Positions 8,165-15,733 of a stretch of 30,668 bases of DNA are shown one piece after another. The translations under genes were made by a program, and so were the position numbers. The notes below the pieces were generated by a model. That model had not been told where the DNA came from. It was given only the letters and a program-made list of their open reading frames with translations, and did not search any database. Every line of letters starts with the position of its first letter. Within the stretch, counting starts at the first letter, position 1. The DNA comes from Clostridiales bacterium (GTDB lineage Bacteria > Bacillota > Clostridia > Oscillospirales > QAMX01): contig JAEERN010000089.1 of assembly GCA_016285815.1 (NCBI GenBank), positions 1-30,668 on the forward strand, in the 5' to 3' direction.

Positions 8165-9415
8165 ATGTTCGATTGCAAGACCGTCAATGAGTATCTGCTC
8201 GCCGCCGATCCGGAATTGGGGCGGGCCGTGGAGAGCGAGCTTGCCCGCCAGCGGAGCAAGATCGAGCTGATCGCTTCCGAGAATTTCGTGAGCCCGGCGG
8301 TCATGGCCGCCGCCGCTTCGGTTCTGACCAATAAGTACGCCGAGGGGTACCCGGGAAAGCGCTATTACGGCGGGTGCGAGTGTGTGGACGTGGCCGAAGA
8401 GCTGGCCCGCAAGCGCGCCTGTCGGCTGTTCGGCGCGGACCACGCCAACGTTCAGCCGCACAGCGGCGCCAACGCCAACCTGGCGGCCTTTTTCGCCGTT
8501 CTCAAGCCGGGCGACACCGTGCTGAGCATGGACCTGTCCAACGGCGGCCACCTGTCCCACGGAAGCCCCGTGAACATCTCCGGCAAGTATTTCAACATCG
8601 TTCCCTACGGCGTGGATCCCCGGACCCACCGCATCGACTACGACCGGGTCGAGGCGCTGGCCCGTGAAAAGCGGCCGGCCCTGATCCTGGCCGGCGCCAG
8701 CGCGTATCCGCGCGTCATCGACTTTGCGCGCTTCGCCGAGATCGCCCGGTCCGTGGGCGCGGTCTTCATGGTGGACATGGCCCACATCGCGGGCCTCGTG
8801 GCCGCCGGACTGCACCCGTCGCCCGTGCCTTACGCCGACATCGTGACCACCACGACGCACAAGACCCTGCGCGGTCCCCGCGGAGGCATGATCCTCTGCC
8901 GGGAAGAGTACGCCCGCGCCGTCGACAAGGCGGTGTTCCCCGGCACCCAGGGCGGCCCGCTGATGCACATCGTCGCGGGCAAGGCCGTCTGTCTGGGCGA
9001 GGCGCTGAAGCCCGAGTTCAGGGCCTATCAGCAGCGGATCCTCGACAACGCCCAGGCGCTGGCCGCCGGCCTTTTGGAAGAGGGGTTCCGTCTGGTGTCC
9101 GGCGGGACGGACAACCACCTGATGCTGGCCGATCTGCGGCCCTTCGGCAAGACGGGCAAAGAGCTGGAGCACCAGCTGGACGAGGTCAACATCACAGTCA
9201 ACAAGAACACCATCCCGGGCGACCCGGAGAGCCCCTTCGTCACCTCCGGTCTGCGCCTGGGTTCGCCCGCGGCCACCAGCCGCGGACTGGATACGGCCGA
9301 CTTCCGCCGAATCGCCCGGCTCATCGCCGAGACGGCCCGGGACTTCGAGGGCAAGGCGGACGCGATCCGCGCCGAGGTGGCGGACATCTGCGCCGCCCAT
9401 CCGCTGTACGAGTGA
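8165..9415 (+). CDS. glyA: Serine hydroxymethyltransferase
   Basis: A PLP enzyme that converts serine plus tetrahydrofolate to glycine plus 5,10-methylene-THF, the main source of one-carbon units. The 416-residue length is standard. Visible landmarks are ELIASENFVSPAV (34-46), TNKYAEGYPGKRYYGG (55-70), VQPHSGANAN (96-105), the DMAHIAGLVAAGLHPSP region and the PLP lysine Lys233 in TTTTHKTLRGPRGG. An upstream in-frame ATG at 8105 is rejected because it overlaps the -10 box. The ATG at 8165 has AGGGGGA about seven bases before it. A perfect hairpin lies just past the stop codon, then rarA follows after 184 bases. Confidence 0.98.
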   Translation: MFDCKTVNEYLLAADPELGRAVESELARQRSKIELIASENFVSPAVMAAAASVLTNKYAEGYPGKRYYGGCECVDVAEELARKRACRLFGADHANVQPHSGANANLAAFFAVLKPGDTVLSMDLSNGGHLSHGSPVNISGKYFNIVPYGVDPRTHRIDYDRVEALAREKRPALILAGASAYPRVIDFARFAEIARSVGAVFMVDMAHIAGLVAAGLHPSPVPYADIVTTTTHKTLRGPRGGMILCREEYARAVDKAVFPGTQGGPLMHIVAGKAVCLGEALKPEFRAYQQRILDNAQALAAGLLEEGFRLVSGGTDNHLMLADLRPFGKTGKELEHQLDEVNITVNKNTIPGDPESPFVTSGLRLGSPAATSRGLDTADFRRIARLIAETARDFEGKADAIRAEVADICAAHPLYE

Positions 9416-9427
9416 GATATGCTTCGG

Positions 9428-9452
9428 CCGGTCCGGCTTCCCGCCGGACCGG
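9428..9452. other. Hairpin after glyA
   Basis: A perfect 10-bp stem pairs 9428-9437 with 9443-9452 (CCGGTCCGGC and its complement) around a five-base loop, 12 bases after the glyA stop codon. There is no T run, so it is not a standard intrinsic terminator. It could slow polymerase or protect the 3' end of the glyA mRNA. Confidence 0.5.
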
Positions 9453-9535
9453 TCCGGGGCTGCGGCGTCCGGCCGCCGGAACGGGCCGGATCTGCGCGCG
9501 GCCGCCCGAAACGGGCGCGGACCGCGCGCTTTCTT

Positions 9536-9563
9536 CTGTCCGGCCGGAAACGTTGCCGGACAG
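9536..9563. other. Hairpin before rarA
   Basis: A 9-bp stem pairs 9536-9544 (CTGTCCGGC) with 9555-9563 around a 10-base loop, 36 bases before the rarA start codon. No T run follows. The glyA-rarA gap (9416-9599) has no other structure or promoter that I can recognise. Confidence 0.4.
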
Positions 9564-9599
9564 GAAAAGGACTTTTCGGGAAAGCGCAGGTGATCTTTC

Positions 9600-10874
9600 G
9601 TGTATCGGCCCCTTGCCGACCAGCTCCGGCCCACCGGGCTGGACGAGGTGGTGGGGCAGGCCCATCTGGTCGCCCGCGGCGCGCTGCTGCGCCGGATGAT
9701 CGAGGGCGGGACCCTGTCCAACATGATCTTTTACGGCCCGTCGGGGGTGGGGAAGACCACCGTGGCCGAGATCGCCGCGCGGCGCACCAGCCGCGCGCTG
9801 CACCGGCTCAACGCCACCACGGCCACCATCGCGGACATCCGGGAGATCTGCGCCGAGACGGAGGGCCTCGGCGCGCCGGACGGCGTTCTGCTGTATCTGG
9901 ACGAGATCCAGTATTTCAACAAGAAACAGCAGCAGAGCCTTCTGGAGTTTCTGGAGAACGGCCGGGTGGTCCTGATCGCGTCGACCACGGAAAACCCTTA
10001 CTTCGCCGTGTACAGCGCCGTGCTCAGCCGGTCCACGATCTTCGAGTTCAAGCCGGTCTCCGCCCCGGAGATCGAAAAGAACCTGCTGCGGATCGAGGCG
10101 GCGGTCAGCGCCCGGCGGGGCAGCGGCTTCGCCCTTTCGCCGGAGGCCAGAAGGGCGATCGCCTTCGGCTGCGGCGGCGACGTTCGAAAGTCCGTCAACG
10201 CGGTGGAGCTTCTGGCCGCCGCGGCGCCGGCCGGCGTGGACTGGACCGTGTCGGCGGAGGACGCCGCCGCGGTGAGCCAGCGGTCCTCCATGCGGTACGA
10301 CCGGGACGGGGACGCCCACTACGACCTGCTGTCCGCGCTTCAGAAGTCCATCCGCGGCAGCGACGCGGACGCGTCGGTCTTCTATCTGGCCCGGCTGCTG
10401 ACGGCGGGGGACCTGCCCGGCGTCTGCCGCCGGCTGCTGGTCATCGCCGCCGAGGACGTGGGGCTGGCCTATCCCCAGGCGGTCCCCGTGGTCAAGGCCT
10501 GCGTGGACGCGGCGCTTCAGCTTGGCCTGCCCGAGGCGCAGCTTCCGCTGTCCGAGGCCGCGGTGCTGATGGCCACCGCACCCAAGTCCAACTCGGTCGC
10601 CGAGGCCATCGCCGCCGCCATGGCGGACGTGGCCGCCGGCCTCGGCGGGGACGTTCCGGCCCACCTGAAGGACGCGCACTACGCCGGGGCGAAAAAGCTG
10701 GGGCGCGGCGAGACGTATCGCTATCCGCACGCGTTCCCGGACCACTGGGTCGCGCAGCGGTATCTGCCGGACGATCTGACGGGAAAGACGTATTACGAAT
10801 TCGGCCCCAACAAGCTGGAACAGGCTTCCAGGGCCTATTGGGACGCGGTGAAAGCCCGATCCCGGGACGAATAG
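9600..10874 (+). CDS. rarA: Replication-associated recombination protein RarA/MgsA (AAA+ ATPase)
   Basis: A cytoplasmic AAA+ ATPase related to the clamp loader and RuvB, acting at stalled replication forks. The 424-residue protein starts with RPTGLDEVVGQ, the typical family N-terminus. Walker A is GPSGVGKT (46-53), Walker B LLYLDEIQ (97-104), sensor 1 STTENP (128-133), with a likely arginine finger at LSRS (Arg144). The C-terminal helical tetramerisation region shows the family segments AEDVGLAYPQA and PLSEAAVLMATAPKSNS, and ends near PDHWVAQRYLPD. The GTG start is chosen because AGGTGA lies five to seven bases upstream and the domain begins at once. It is followed after 11 bases by a flavoprotein gene, suggesting an operon. 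Confidence 0.96.
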   Translation: MYRPLADQLRPTGLDEVVGQAHLVARGALLRRMIEGGTLSNMIFYGPSGVGKTTVAEIAARRTSRALHRLNATTATIADIREICAETEGLGAPDGVLLYLDEIQYFNKKQQQSLLEFLENGRVVLIASTTENPYFAVYSAVLSRSTIFEFKPVSAPEIEKNLLRIEAAVSARRGSGFALSPEARRAIAFGCGGDVRKSVNAVELLAAAAPAGVDWTVSAEDAAAVSQRSSMRYDRDGDAHYDLLSALQKSIRGSDADASVFYLARLLTAGDLPGVCRRLLVIAAEDVGLAYPQAVPVVKACVDAALQLGLPEAQLPLSEAAVLMATAPKSNSVAEAIAAAMADVAAGLGGDVPAHLKDAHYAGAKKLGRGETYRYPHAFPDHWVAQRYLPDDLTGKTYYEFGPNKLEQASRAYWDAVKARSRDE

Positions 10875-10885
10875 AGGAGGACCCC

Positions 10886-11383
10886 ATGGAATTTCGCAAG
10901 ATGCGCCGAAGCGCCCAGCAGCTTTCCCCCGAGGAGACGCTGGCCATCCTGGACCGCGGCAGCTGCGGCGTGCTGGCGCTGGCGGGGGACGGCGGATACC
11001 CCTACGCCGTGCCCATGAGCTACGTCCGCGCGGGGGACAAGCTTTACTTCCACGGCGCCAGGACCGGCCACCGGGCCGACGCGGTCCGCCGGTGCGGCAA
11101 GGCCAGCTTCTGCGTCGTGGATCAGGACGAGGTGGACGCGGAGCGGTTCACCACGCTCTACCGGAGCGCCGTGGTCTTCGGCGTCGTCCGCCGGATCGAG
11201 GATCCGGCGGCGATGCGGGCGGCCTGTCTGCTGCTGGCGGAAAAGTATTCGCCTGGCCGCAGGGAGGCGGCGGAGGCCGAGACCGAACGGGAGTTCCCGG
11301 CCCTCGCCGTCTACGAGCTGACCATGGAACACGTCACGGGGAAAGAGGGCGTCGAGCTGACGCGCGCCCGGAGGAACGGATGA
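10886..11383 (+). CDS. Pyridoxamine 5'-phosphate oxidase-like flavoprotein (NimA-like)
   Basis: A 165-residue split-barrel FMN-binding protein. The pattern of an N-terminal MRRSAQQLSPEE, then GVLALAGDGGYPYAVPMSYV (about 29-48) and LYFHGARTGHRADAVRR matches small FMN proteins often annotated as nitroimidazole-resistance NimA-like or general PNPOx-like. The histidine in FHGARTGH is the conserved one near the flavin site. The substrate is unknown, and true PNPOx activity is unlikely from this short form. The ATG has an excellent ribosome site (AGAGGAGG, 10874-10880). The stop codon overlaps the next ATG (ATGA at 11380-11383), so translational coupling with the amidohydrolase is likely. Confidence 0.87.
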   Translation: MEFRKMRRSAQQLSPEETLAILDRGSCGVLALAGDGGYPYAVPMSYVRAGDKLYFHGARTGHRADAVRRCGKASFCVVDQDEVDAERFTTLYRSAVVFGVVRRIEDPAAMRAACLLLAEKYSPGRREAAEAETEREFPALAVYELTMEHVTGKEGVELTRARRNG

Positions 11384-12213
11384 GGATCGATTTCCACACG
11401 CACGTCTTTCCCGACCGGATCGCCGCGCGGGCGGTGGAAAAGCTGGAGGCGGCGGGCGATATCCGCGCCCTGTCGGACGGGACGGCGGCGGGCCTGGCGG
11501 CCTCCATGGCCGCGGCGGGGATCGATATCTCGGTGACGCTGCCGGTGGCCACCGCCGGGCGGCAGGTGATCTCCATCAACGACGGCGCGCTGGAACAGGT
11601 CCGGACCTTTTCGGGGCGGGGCTTGTTGCCCTTCGGCGCCATGCATCCGGAGTTCGGGGACTATCGGGCCGAGCTGAAGCGGCTGGCCCGGGGCGGCGTT
11701 CGCGGAATCAAGCTGCATCCGGACTATCAGGGGGTCTTTTTCGACGATCCGAGGATCCTGCGGATCGTCGACGCCGCCAACGAGCAGGGGCTTGTGGTGG
11801 TGACCCACGCCGGGGCGGATATCGGCTTCCCGCCGCCTGCGCACTGCACGCCGGAGCGGGTGCTGGCCCTGCTGCGCGCGGTGCGGCCGGACAAGCTGGT
11901 GCTGGCCCACATGGGCGGCTGGCAGATGTGGGACGAGGCGGGCGAAGCGCTGGCCGGAACGGGCGTCTATGTGGACACGGCCTTCGTCCTCGCGCCCCAC
12001 GCCCACCGGGACGGCCGCCCCGTGGACATGCTCTCGCCGGAGAGATTCACGGCGCTGGTCCGGGCCTTCGGCGCGGACCGGGTGCTGTTCGGGACCGACA
12101 GCCCCTGGTCCGATCAGTGCGGGACCGTCCGCCGGATCGAGGCCTGCGGTCTCACCGAAGCCGAGCGCCGGGCCGTATTCCAGGACAACGCCGCGCGCCT
12201 GCTGGGGCTTTGA
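11380..12213 (+). CDS. Amidohydrolase-family metal-dependent hydrolase (amidohydrolase_2 type)
   Basis: A 277-residue TIM-barrel metal hydrolase. Visible metal or active-site positions are His6 and His8 (DFHTHVF), Lys111 and His113 (GIKLHPDY), His143 (VTHAGADIG), His177 (LAHMGG) and Asp240 (LFGTDSPW). This arrangement fits the PF04909 group of decarboxylases and hydrolases, and also resembles TatD-like proteins. The sequence does not fix a substrate. The ATG overlaps the stop of the preceding flavoprotein by four bases, so it is the last gene of a rarA-flavoprotein-amidohydrolase run. A strong hairpin follows. Confidence 0.88.
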   Translation: MRIDFHTHVFPDRIAARAVEKLEAAGDIRALSDGTAAGLAASMAAAGIDISVTLPVATAGRQVISINDGALEQVRTFSGRGLLPFGAMHPEFGDYRAELKRLARGGVRGIKLHPDYQGVFFDDPRILRIVDAANEQGLVVVTHAGADIGFPPPAHCTPERVLALLRAVRPDKLVLAHMGGWQMWDEAGEALAGTGVYVDTAFVLAPHAHRDGRPVDMLSPERFTALVRAFGADRVLFGTDSPWSDQCGTVRRIEACGLTEAERRAVFQDNAARLLGL

Positions 12214-12245
12214 GGCCCGGCGCACCGCCGGACAAATAGAAAAAG

Positions 12246-12282
12246 CGCGCCGCGGAAAGCCGATCTGGCTCTCCGCGGCGCG
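12246..12282. terminator. Bidirectional terminator between amidohydrolase and FAD oxidoreductase genes
   Basis: An 11-bp perfect GC-rich stem pairs 12246-12256 (CGCGCCGCGGA) with 12272-12282, with an inner AGCC/GGCT pairing (12258-12261 with 12267-12270). On the minus strand the stem is followed by TTTT. On the plus strand the T run is GTTTT, four bases away. It best ends the minus-strand sugar operon. Confidence 0.78.
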
Positions 12283-12323
12283 GGCCGTTTTGGGGGGAAG
12301 AAGGCCGGAAGCGGCGCCTGCGC

Positions 12324-13577
12324 TTATCCGAGGAAGGCGCCGCGGGCCGACAGGATCCGGCGGATCTCGGCGACGTCGGCCTCCGGCACGGGGACCCCCG
12401 CCTTCAGGGCGACGGCCGCGCCGACGCCCGCCGCCTCGCCGGTGGTGGCGCAGATGGGCATGATGCGGATCGAGGCTTGGGCCTCGTGCGTGGCGGAGAG
12501 ACAGCGGCCGCCCACCAGCAGATTGTCCGTTCCCCGGGGGATCAGAGACCGGAAGGGGATCGTGTAGTACGCGCCGGCGGGGAAATAATAGTGGCTGGTG
12601 CCGGTGCCCTCCGGGTTGTGGATGTCGATGTCGTAGTTGCCCGCGGCGATGGCGTCGGGAAAGCGCGTCTCCGCCCGCAGCTCTTCGCCTGTCAGCAGGT
12701 GGAGCCCGTCGATCATGCGGCTCTCGCGCACGCCGACGGCGGGCGCGGAAAAGGCGATCTCGCTGTCTTCGAAGCCCGGGATGTTTTCCTTTAAAAAGCG
12801 GAAGATCTCAAACATCTGCTCGCGGCCCTCGCGCTCGGCCCGGGACAGGTCGAAGGGGTCGGTGGGATCCAGACGCACGATGCGGGTGGTGTTGAAATGC
12901 AGCATCCCGGGCACCAGCGAGTCGAAGACAAGAACGTTCTCCCGCGGGTTTTTGATCTTGCCCTCGCGCTGCAGCGCTTCGTAGAGGGGGTTGATCTCGC
13001 GCCGGTGGGCGCGGAAGCGCTCTTTGTCCACGTTGGCCAGACGGAAGCACAGGGTCATGGGCTGGCAGAGCGAGTCGGCATCCCGGCCCAGACGGAAGGG
13101 ACAGCCGGCGAGATACGCCAGATCGGCGTCTCCCGTGGCGTCCACGTAACAGCAGGCCGACAGGGAAAAGCTGCCCTTTTTGCCGGAGAAGGTGAGTCCG
13201 GTGATGCGGCGCCCGTCCCGGGAGACGCCGGTCAGAAGCGCGTGAAACAGCACGTCCACGCCGGCCTCGGCGGTCATGCGGTCCAGCACGACCTTCATGT
13301 ACTCCTCGTGGAAGGTGCGCTTTCCTTTGATCTGGCCGAGCTCCTCCAGACGGCGGAGGACCTCGGAGAAGATCCCGCGGGAGAGCTCCAGCTGCTCTCC
13401 GGCGCCGTCGGTGGTGGCGAAAGGCATGAAGGGGTTGACGAGACAGTTCACGGCGGCGCCGCCCAGCGCGCCGCCGGCTTCGGCCAGCAGGACGGAAAGC
13501 CCTTCCCGGGCCGCCGCGATGGACGCGGCGACGCCGGTGAGGCCGCCGCCGACCACGATGACGTCATAGTGCTTCAT
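12324..13577 (-). CDS. FAD-dependent oxidoreductase (FAD_oxidored family)
   Basis: A 417-residue flavoprotein. The N-terminal Rossmann motif DVIVVGGGLTGVAASIAAAREG (from residue 5, GGGLTG at 10-15) binds ADP of FAD. The acidic residue at the end of the second strand is in LLAEAGG. The family signature CYVDATGDADLAYLAG follows in the middle, then VRESRMIDG and the C-terminal LLVGGRCLSATHEAQASIRIM, which closes over the flavin. This matches the group often found among carbohydrate and secondary catabolic genes. The substrate is not known. It is the last gene of the minus-strand operon, 47 bases after the glycosyltransferase, with GGAGG before its ATG and a terminator behind it. No signal peptide is seen. 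Confidence 0.88.
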   Translation of the reverse strand: MKHYDVIVVGGGLTGVAASIAAAREGLSVLLAEAGGALGGAAVNCLVNPFMPFATTDGAGEQLELSRGIFSEVLRRLEELGQIKGKRTFHEEYMKVVLDRMTAEAGVDVLFHALLTGVSRDGRRITGLTFSGKKGSFSLSACCYVDATGDADLAYLAGCPFRLGRDADSLCQPMTLCFRLANVDKERFRAHRREINPLYEALQREGKIKNPRENVLVFDSLVPGMLHFNTTRIVRLDPTDPFDLSRAEREGREQMFEIFRFLKENIPGFEDSEIAFSAPAVGVRESRMIDGLHLLTGEELRAETRFPDAIAAGNYDIDIHNPEGTGTSHYYFPAGAYYTIPFRSLIPRGTDNLLVGGRCLSATHEAQASIRIMPICATTGEAAGVGAAVALKAGVPVPEADVAEIRRILSARGAFLG

Positions 13578-13624
13578 CTTTTCCTCCTGACTGGGGCCGC
13601 TCCGCGGCGGCGGGACCCTGATCG

Positions 13625-14683
13625 TTATGCGTTATAGGCGTGCTTGGCGCGGCGGAACCCGTCGGGGAACAGCCGGGCCGACAGACGGATGCATCGGGTC
13701 ATCCAGCGCGTCAGGGTCACGTTTTTGGTGGCCAGCACGCGGGCGGACAGGCGAAAGGCGCGGCCGCAGTCCCGGGGGAACGTCCGGCAGCGGACCAGCG
13801 CGGGGTCCCGGATCACCCGCCCCACGGCGGCGCGCTTTTCGGCGCGGCTCAAAGGACAGGCGGGCGAGTCCAGCGGCGTCAGGCACGAGAGGGCGCTTTT
13901 GACCAGCATGTAGTTCAAAAGCGGCCGCCGCTCGTTCTCCGGAACGCCGAAGGCGCGGCACAGCTCTTCGATCCGCCGGTCGATGGAAAGACAGATCTCG
14001 AACTTTTCCGGCAGATAGCGGGTCGAAAGCGTCTCCCGCGCGCTGCGGCGATAGCGGTAAAGGGGATAGGGCAGCACCACGGCGCGGGGCGCCGCGGCGA
14101 TGAGGTCGAAGCAGAACAGCCGGTCCTCGCCGAAGGGGACGGCGGGAAAGCGGATCCCGTTCCGCCGGATCAGGTCCAGCGAACAGACCTTGTTCCAGCA
14201 GGGGTTCAGCATGTTCCGGGCGTACAGCTCCAGCACGGCGTCCCGATAGTCGGTCACCGAGTCCAGAACGCGCTCGGCGGCGACGTAGTCGAACATGCTG
14301 TGCTCGTCGACGTTCTCCAGCGCGAAGCCGAAGACGACCAGCTCGGCCTTCTGTTCGGTCAGCGCCCGGACCGCGCTCTCCAGCGCGAAGGGGATCAGAA
14401 GATCGTCGCTGTCGAGAAAGGCGACGTAGCGTCCCCGGGCGGCGTCCAGCGCGCGGTTCCGCGCGGCGGAGACGCCGCCGTTCTCCGCGCTTTTGATCAC
14501 GCGCACGCGCTTGTCCGGCCAGTTCCCGGCCAGCGCGGCGGTGCCGTCGGACGAGCCGTCGTCCGACACGAGAACCTCGAAGGGGAACGAGGTCTTCTGG
14601 GCGCAGACCGAACCCAGCGCCTCGCCCAGCACGCTCTCGGCGTTATGGGCGGGGATGATGACGGAAAGCAGCGGCTCAGACAC
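13625..14683 (-). CDS. Family 2 glycosyltransferase
   Basis: A 352-residue GT-A fold enzyme that would transfer a sugar from a nucleotide donor. The N-terminal catalytic domain shows LSVIIPAHN (6-14), DDGSSDGT (41-48), NGGVSAARN near 68-76 and the metal-binding LDSDD (90-94). No transmembrane helix is visible, so it is probably cytoplasmic or peripheral at the membrane. The C-terminal third is rich in arginine, which could contact the membrane surface. The acceptor and donor cannot be read from the sequence. The ATG overlaps the end of the PfkB kinase gene by eight bases, implying tight coupling with a sugar-kinase step. Confidence 0.93.
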   Translation of the reverse strand: MSEPLLSVIIPAHNAESVLGEALGSVCAQKTSFPFEVLVSDDGSSDGTAALAGNWPDKRVRVIKSAENGGVSAARNRALDAARGRYVAFLDSDDLLIPFALESAVRALTEQKAELVVFGFALENVDEHSMFDYVAAERVLDSVTDYRDAVLELYARNMLNPCWNKVCSLDLIRRNGIRFPAVPFGEDRLFCFDLIAAAPRAVVLPYPLYRYRRSARETLSTRYLPEKFEICLSIDRRIEELCRAFGVPENERRPLLNYMLVKSALSCLTPLDSPACPLSRAEKRAAVGRVIRDPALVRCRTFPRDCGRAFRLSARVLATKNVTLTRWMTRCIRLSARLFPDGFRRAKHAYNA

Positions 14684-15698
14684 AGTAGTCCCGGAATCTC
14701 CGGATCACCTGTTCCGGCGTGGCGAAGCCCGTGACGCCGATCTGCTGGATGGTGATGGAGGAGACGATGTTGCCCATCTGGGCGGCGTCCTCGGCGCTGG
14801 CGCCCAGCGCCAGGCTCAGCACGATGCCGGAGGACGAAGCGTCCCCCGCGCCGCAGATGTCGAAGGGGCCGGGCACGTCGATGGCGGGGGAGACGTGCAT
14901 CCCGGACGCGTCGAAGCAGATGCTGCCCTCTTTGCCGCGGGTGACGAAGACGGGGCGGCCGTTGCGCTCGTAGAGCTTTTTGCCGCATTCAAAGACCACC
15001 GAGTCGTCCGGCTTGCCCTCGAAGTCGGGCATAACGCTCTTGACCACCTCGAAGTTGTTGCACTTGACCACGACGCCGGAGAACAGGTGGATGAACGCGC
15101 GCGAGTCGGCGTAGATGACGAGATCCGGCCGACGGGCGGCCAGCTCCATCAGCGCCTTGCGGACGCTGCGGTTCACGACGCCGCAGTCCTCTTCGACGAA
15201 CTGGTCCAGCACCAGCACGGCCTGGGACGTCTCCGCGCAGCGGTTCAGGTTTTCGATGATCTTCGCCTCGATCTCGGGGCGGACCGGAACGAAGTTCTTG
15301 AAGTCCAGCCGGTTGAGCTCGGCATAGTCGCCGGGCTTGCCGCGCATGGGCTTGGTATAGGTCGAGGTGCAGCGCGCGGGATCCCGGACCATGCCCGAGG
15401 TGTCCGCGCCGATCTTTTCCAGCGCCTGGATCAGCTCCCAGCCCTCGCCGTCCTCGCCGACGATGCCGACGCAGCGGACCTTGGCGGTCAGACCGCGCAG
15501 ATTGTTGGTGACCGTGCCGGCGCCGCCGGGATAGATGCCCTTGCCCACCACCTGATAGGCGGTCAGACCGGTCTCCAGACTGGGCTCGTCCAGATCGGGG
15601 TCGATGTACAGATATTTGTCGAGGCAGAAGTCACCCAGAACGGTGACGGTGCACTCCGGCGCGCGGGACATGAGAGATCGGATGCTTTCGAGAGTCAT
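14676..15698 (-). CDS. PfkB-family carbohydrate kinase (RfaE/HldE kinase-like)
   Basis: A 340-residue ribokinase-fold sugar kinase. The start at 15698 is preferred because AGGAGG lies eight bases upstream, and the earlier in-frame ATG at 15737 overlaps the previous gene's end. Signature 1 is seen as YPGGAGTVTNNL (57-68). Signature 2 appears as FDICGAGDASSSG, where the conserved DTxGAGD reads DICGAGD, with the catalytic aspartate retained. The TVLGDFCLDKYL start and PGGAG..N arrangement resemble the kinase domain of the heptose enzyme HldE more than ribokinase or fructokinase. There is no fused nucleotidyltransferase domain. It lies between a SIS-HAD fusion and a glycosyltransferase, suggesting it phosphorylates a sugar destined for activation or transfer. 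Confidence 0.88.
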   Translation of the reverse strand: MTLESIRSLMSRAPECTVTVLGDFCLDKYLYIDPDLDEPSLETGLTAYQVVGKGIYPGGAGTVTNNLRGLTAKVRCVGIVGEDGEGWELIQALEKIGADTSGMVRDPARCTSTYTKPMRGKPGDYAELNRLDFKNFVPVRPEIEAKIIENLNRCAETSQAVLVLDQFVEEDCGVVNRSVRKALMELAARRPDLVIYADSRAFIHLFSGVVVKCNNFEVVKSVMPDFEGKPDDSVVFECGKKLYERNGRPVFVTRGKEGSICFDASGMHVSPAIDVPGPFDICGAGDASSSGIVLSLALGASAEDAAQMGNIVSSITIQQIGVTGFATPEQVIRRFRDYCV

Positions 15699-15733
15699 GG
15701 CGGTTTCCTCCTGTATTTCTGTTTTGGTCGGGA

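Noticed and set aside
9419..11383. Plus-strand frame of 654 codons running through rarA into the flavoprotein gene
   Set aside because: Only its last 165 codons, from 10886, make a recognised protein. The earlier part is an arginine-rich shadow of rarA in another frame.
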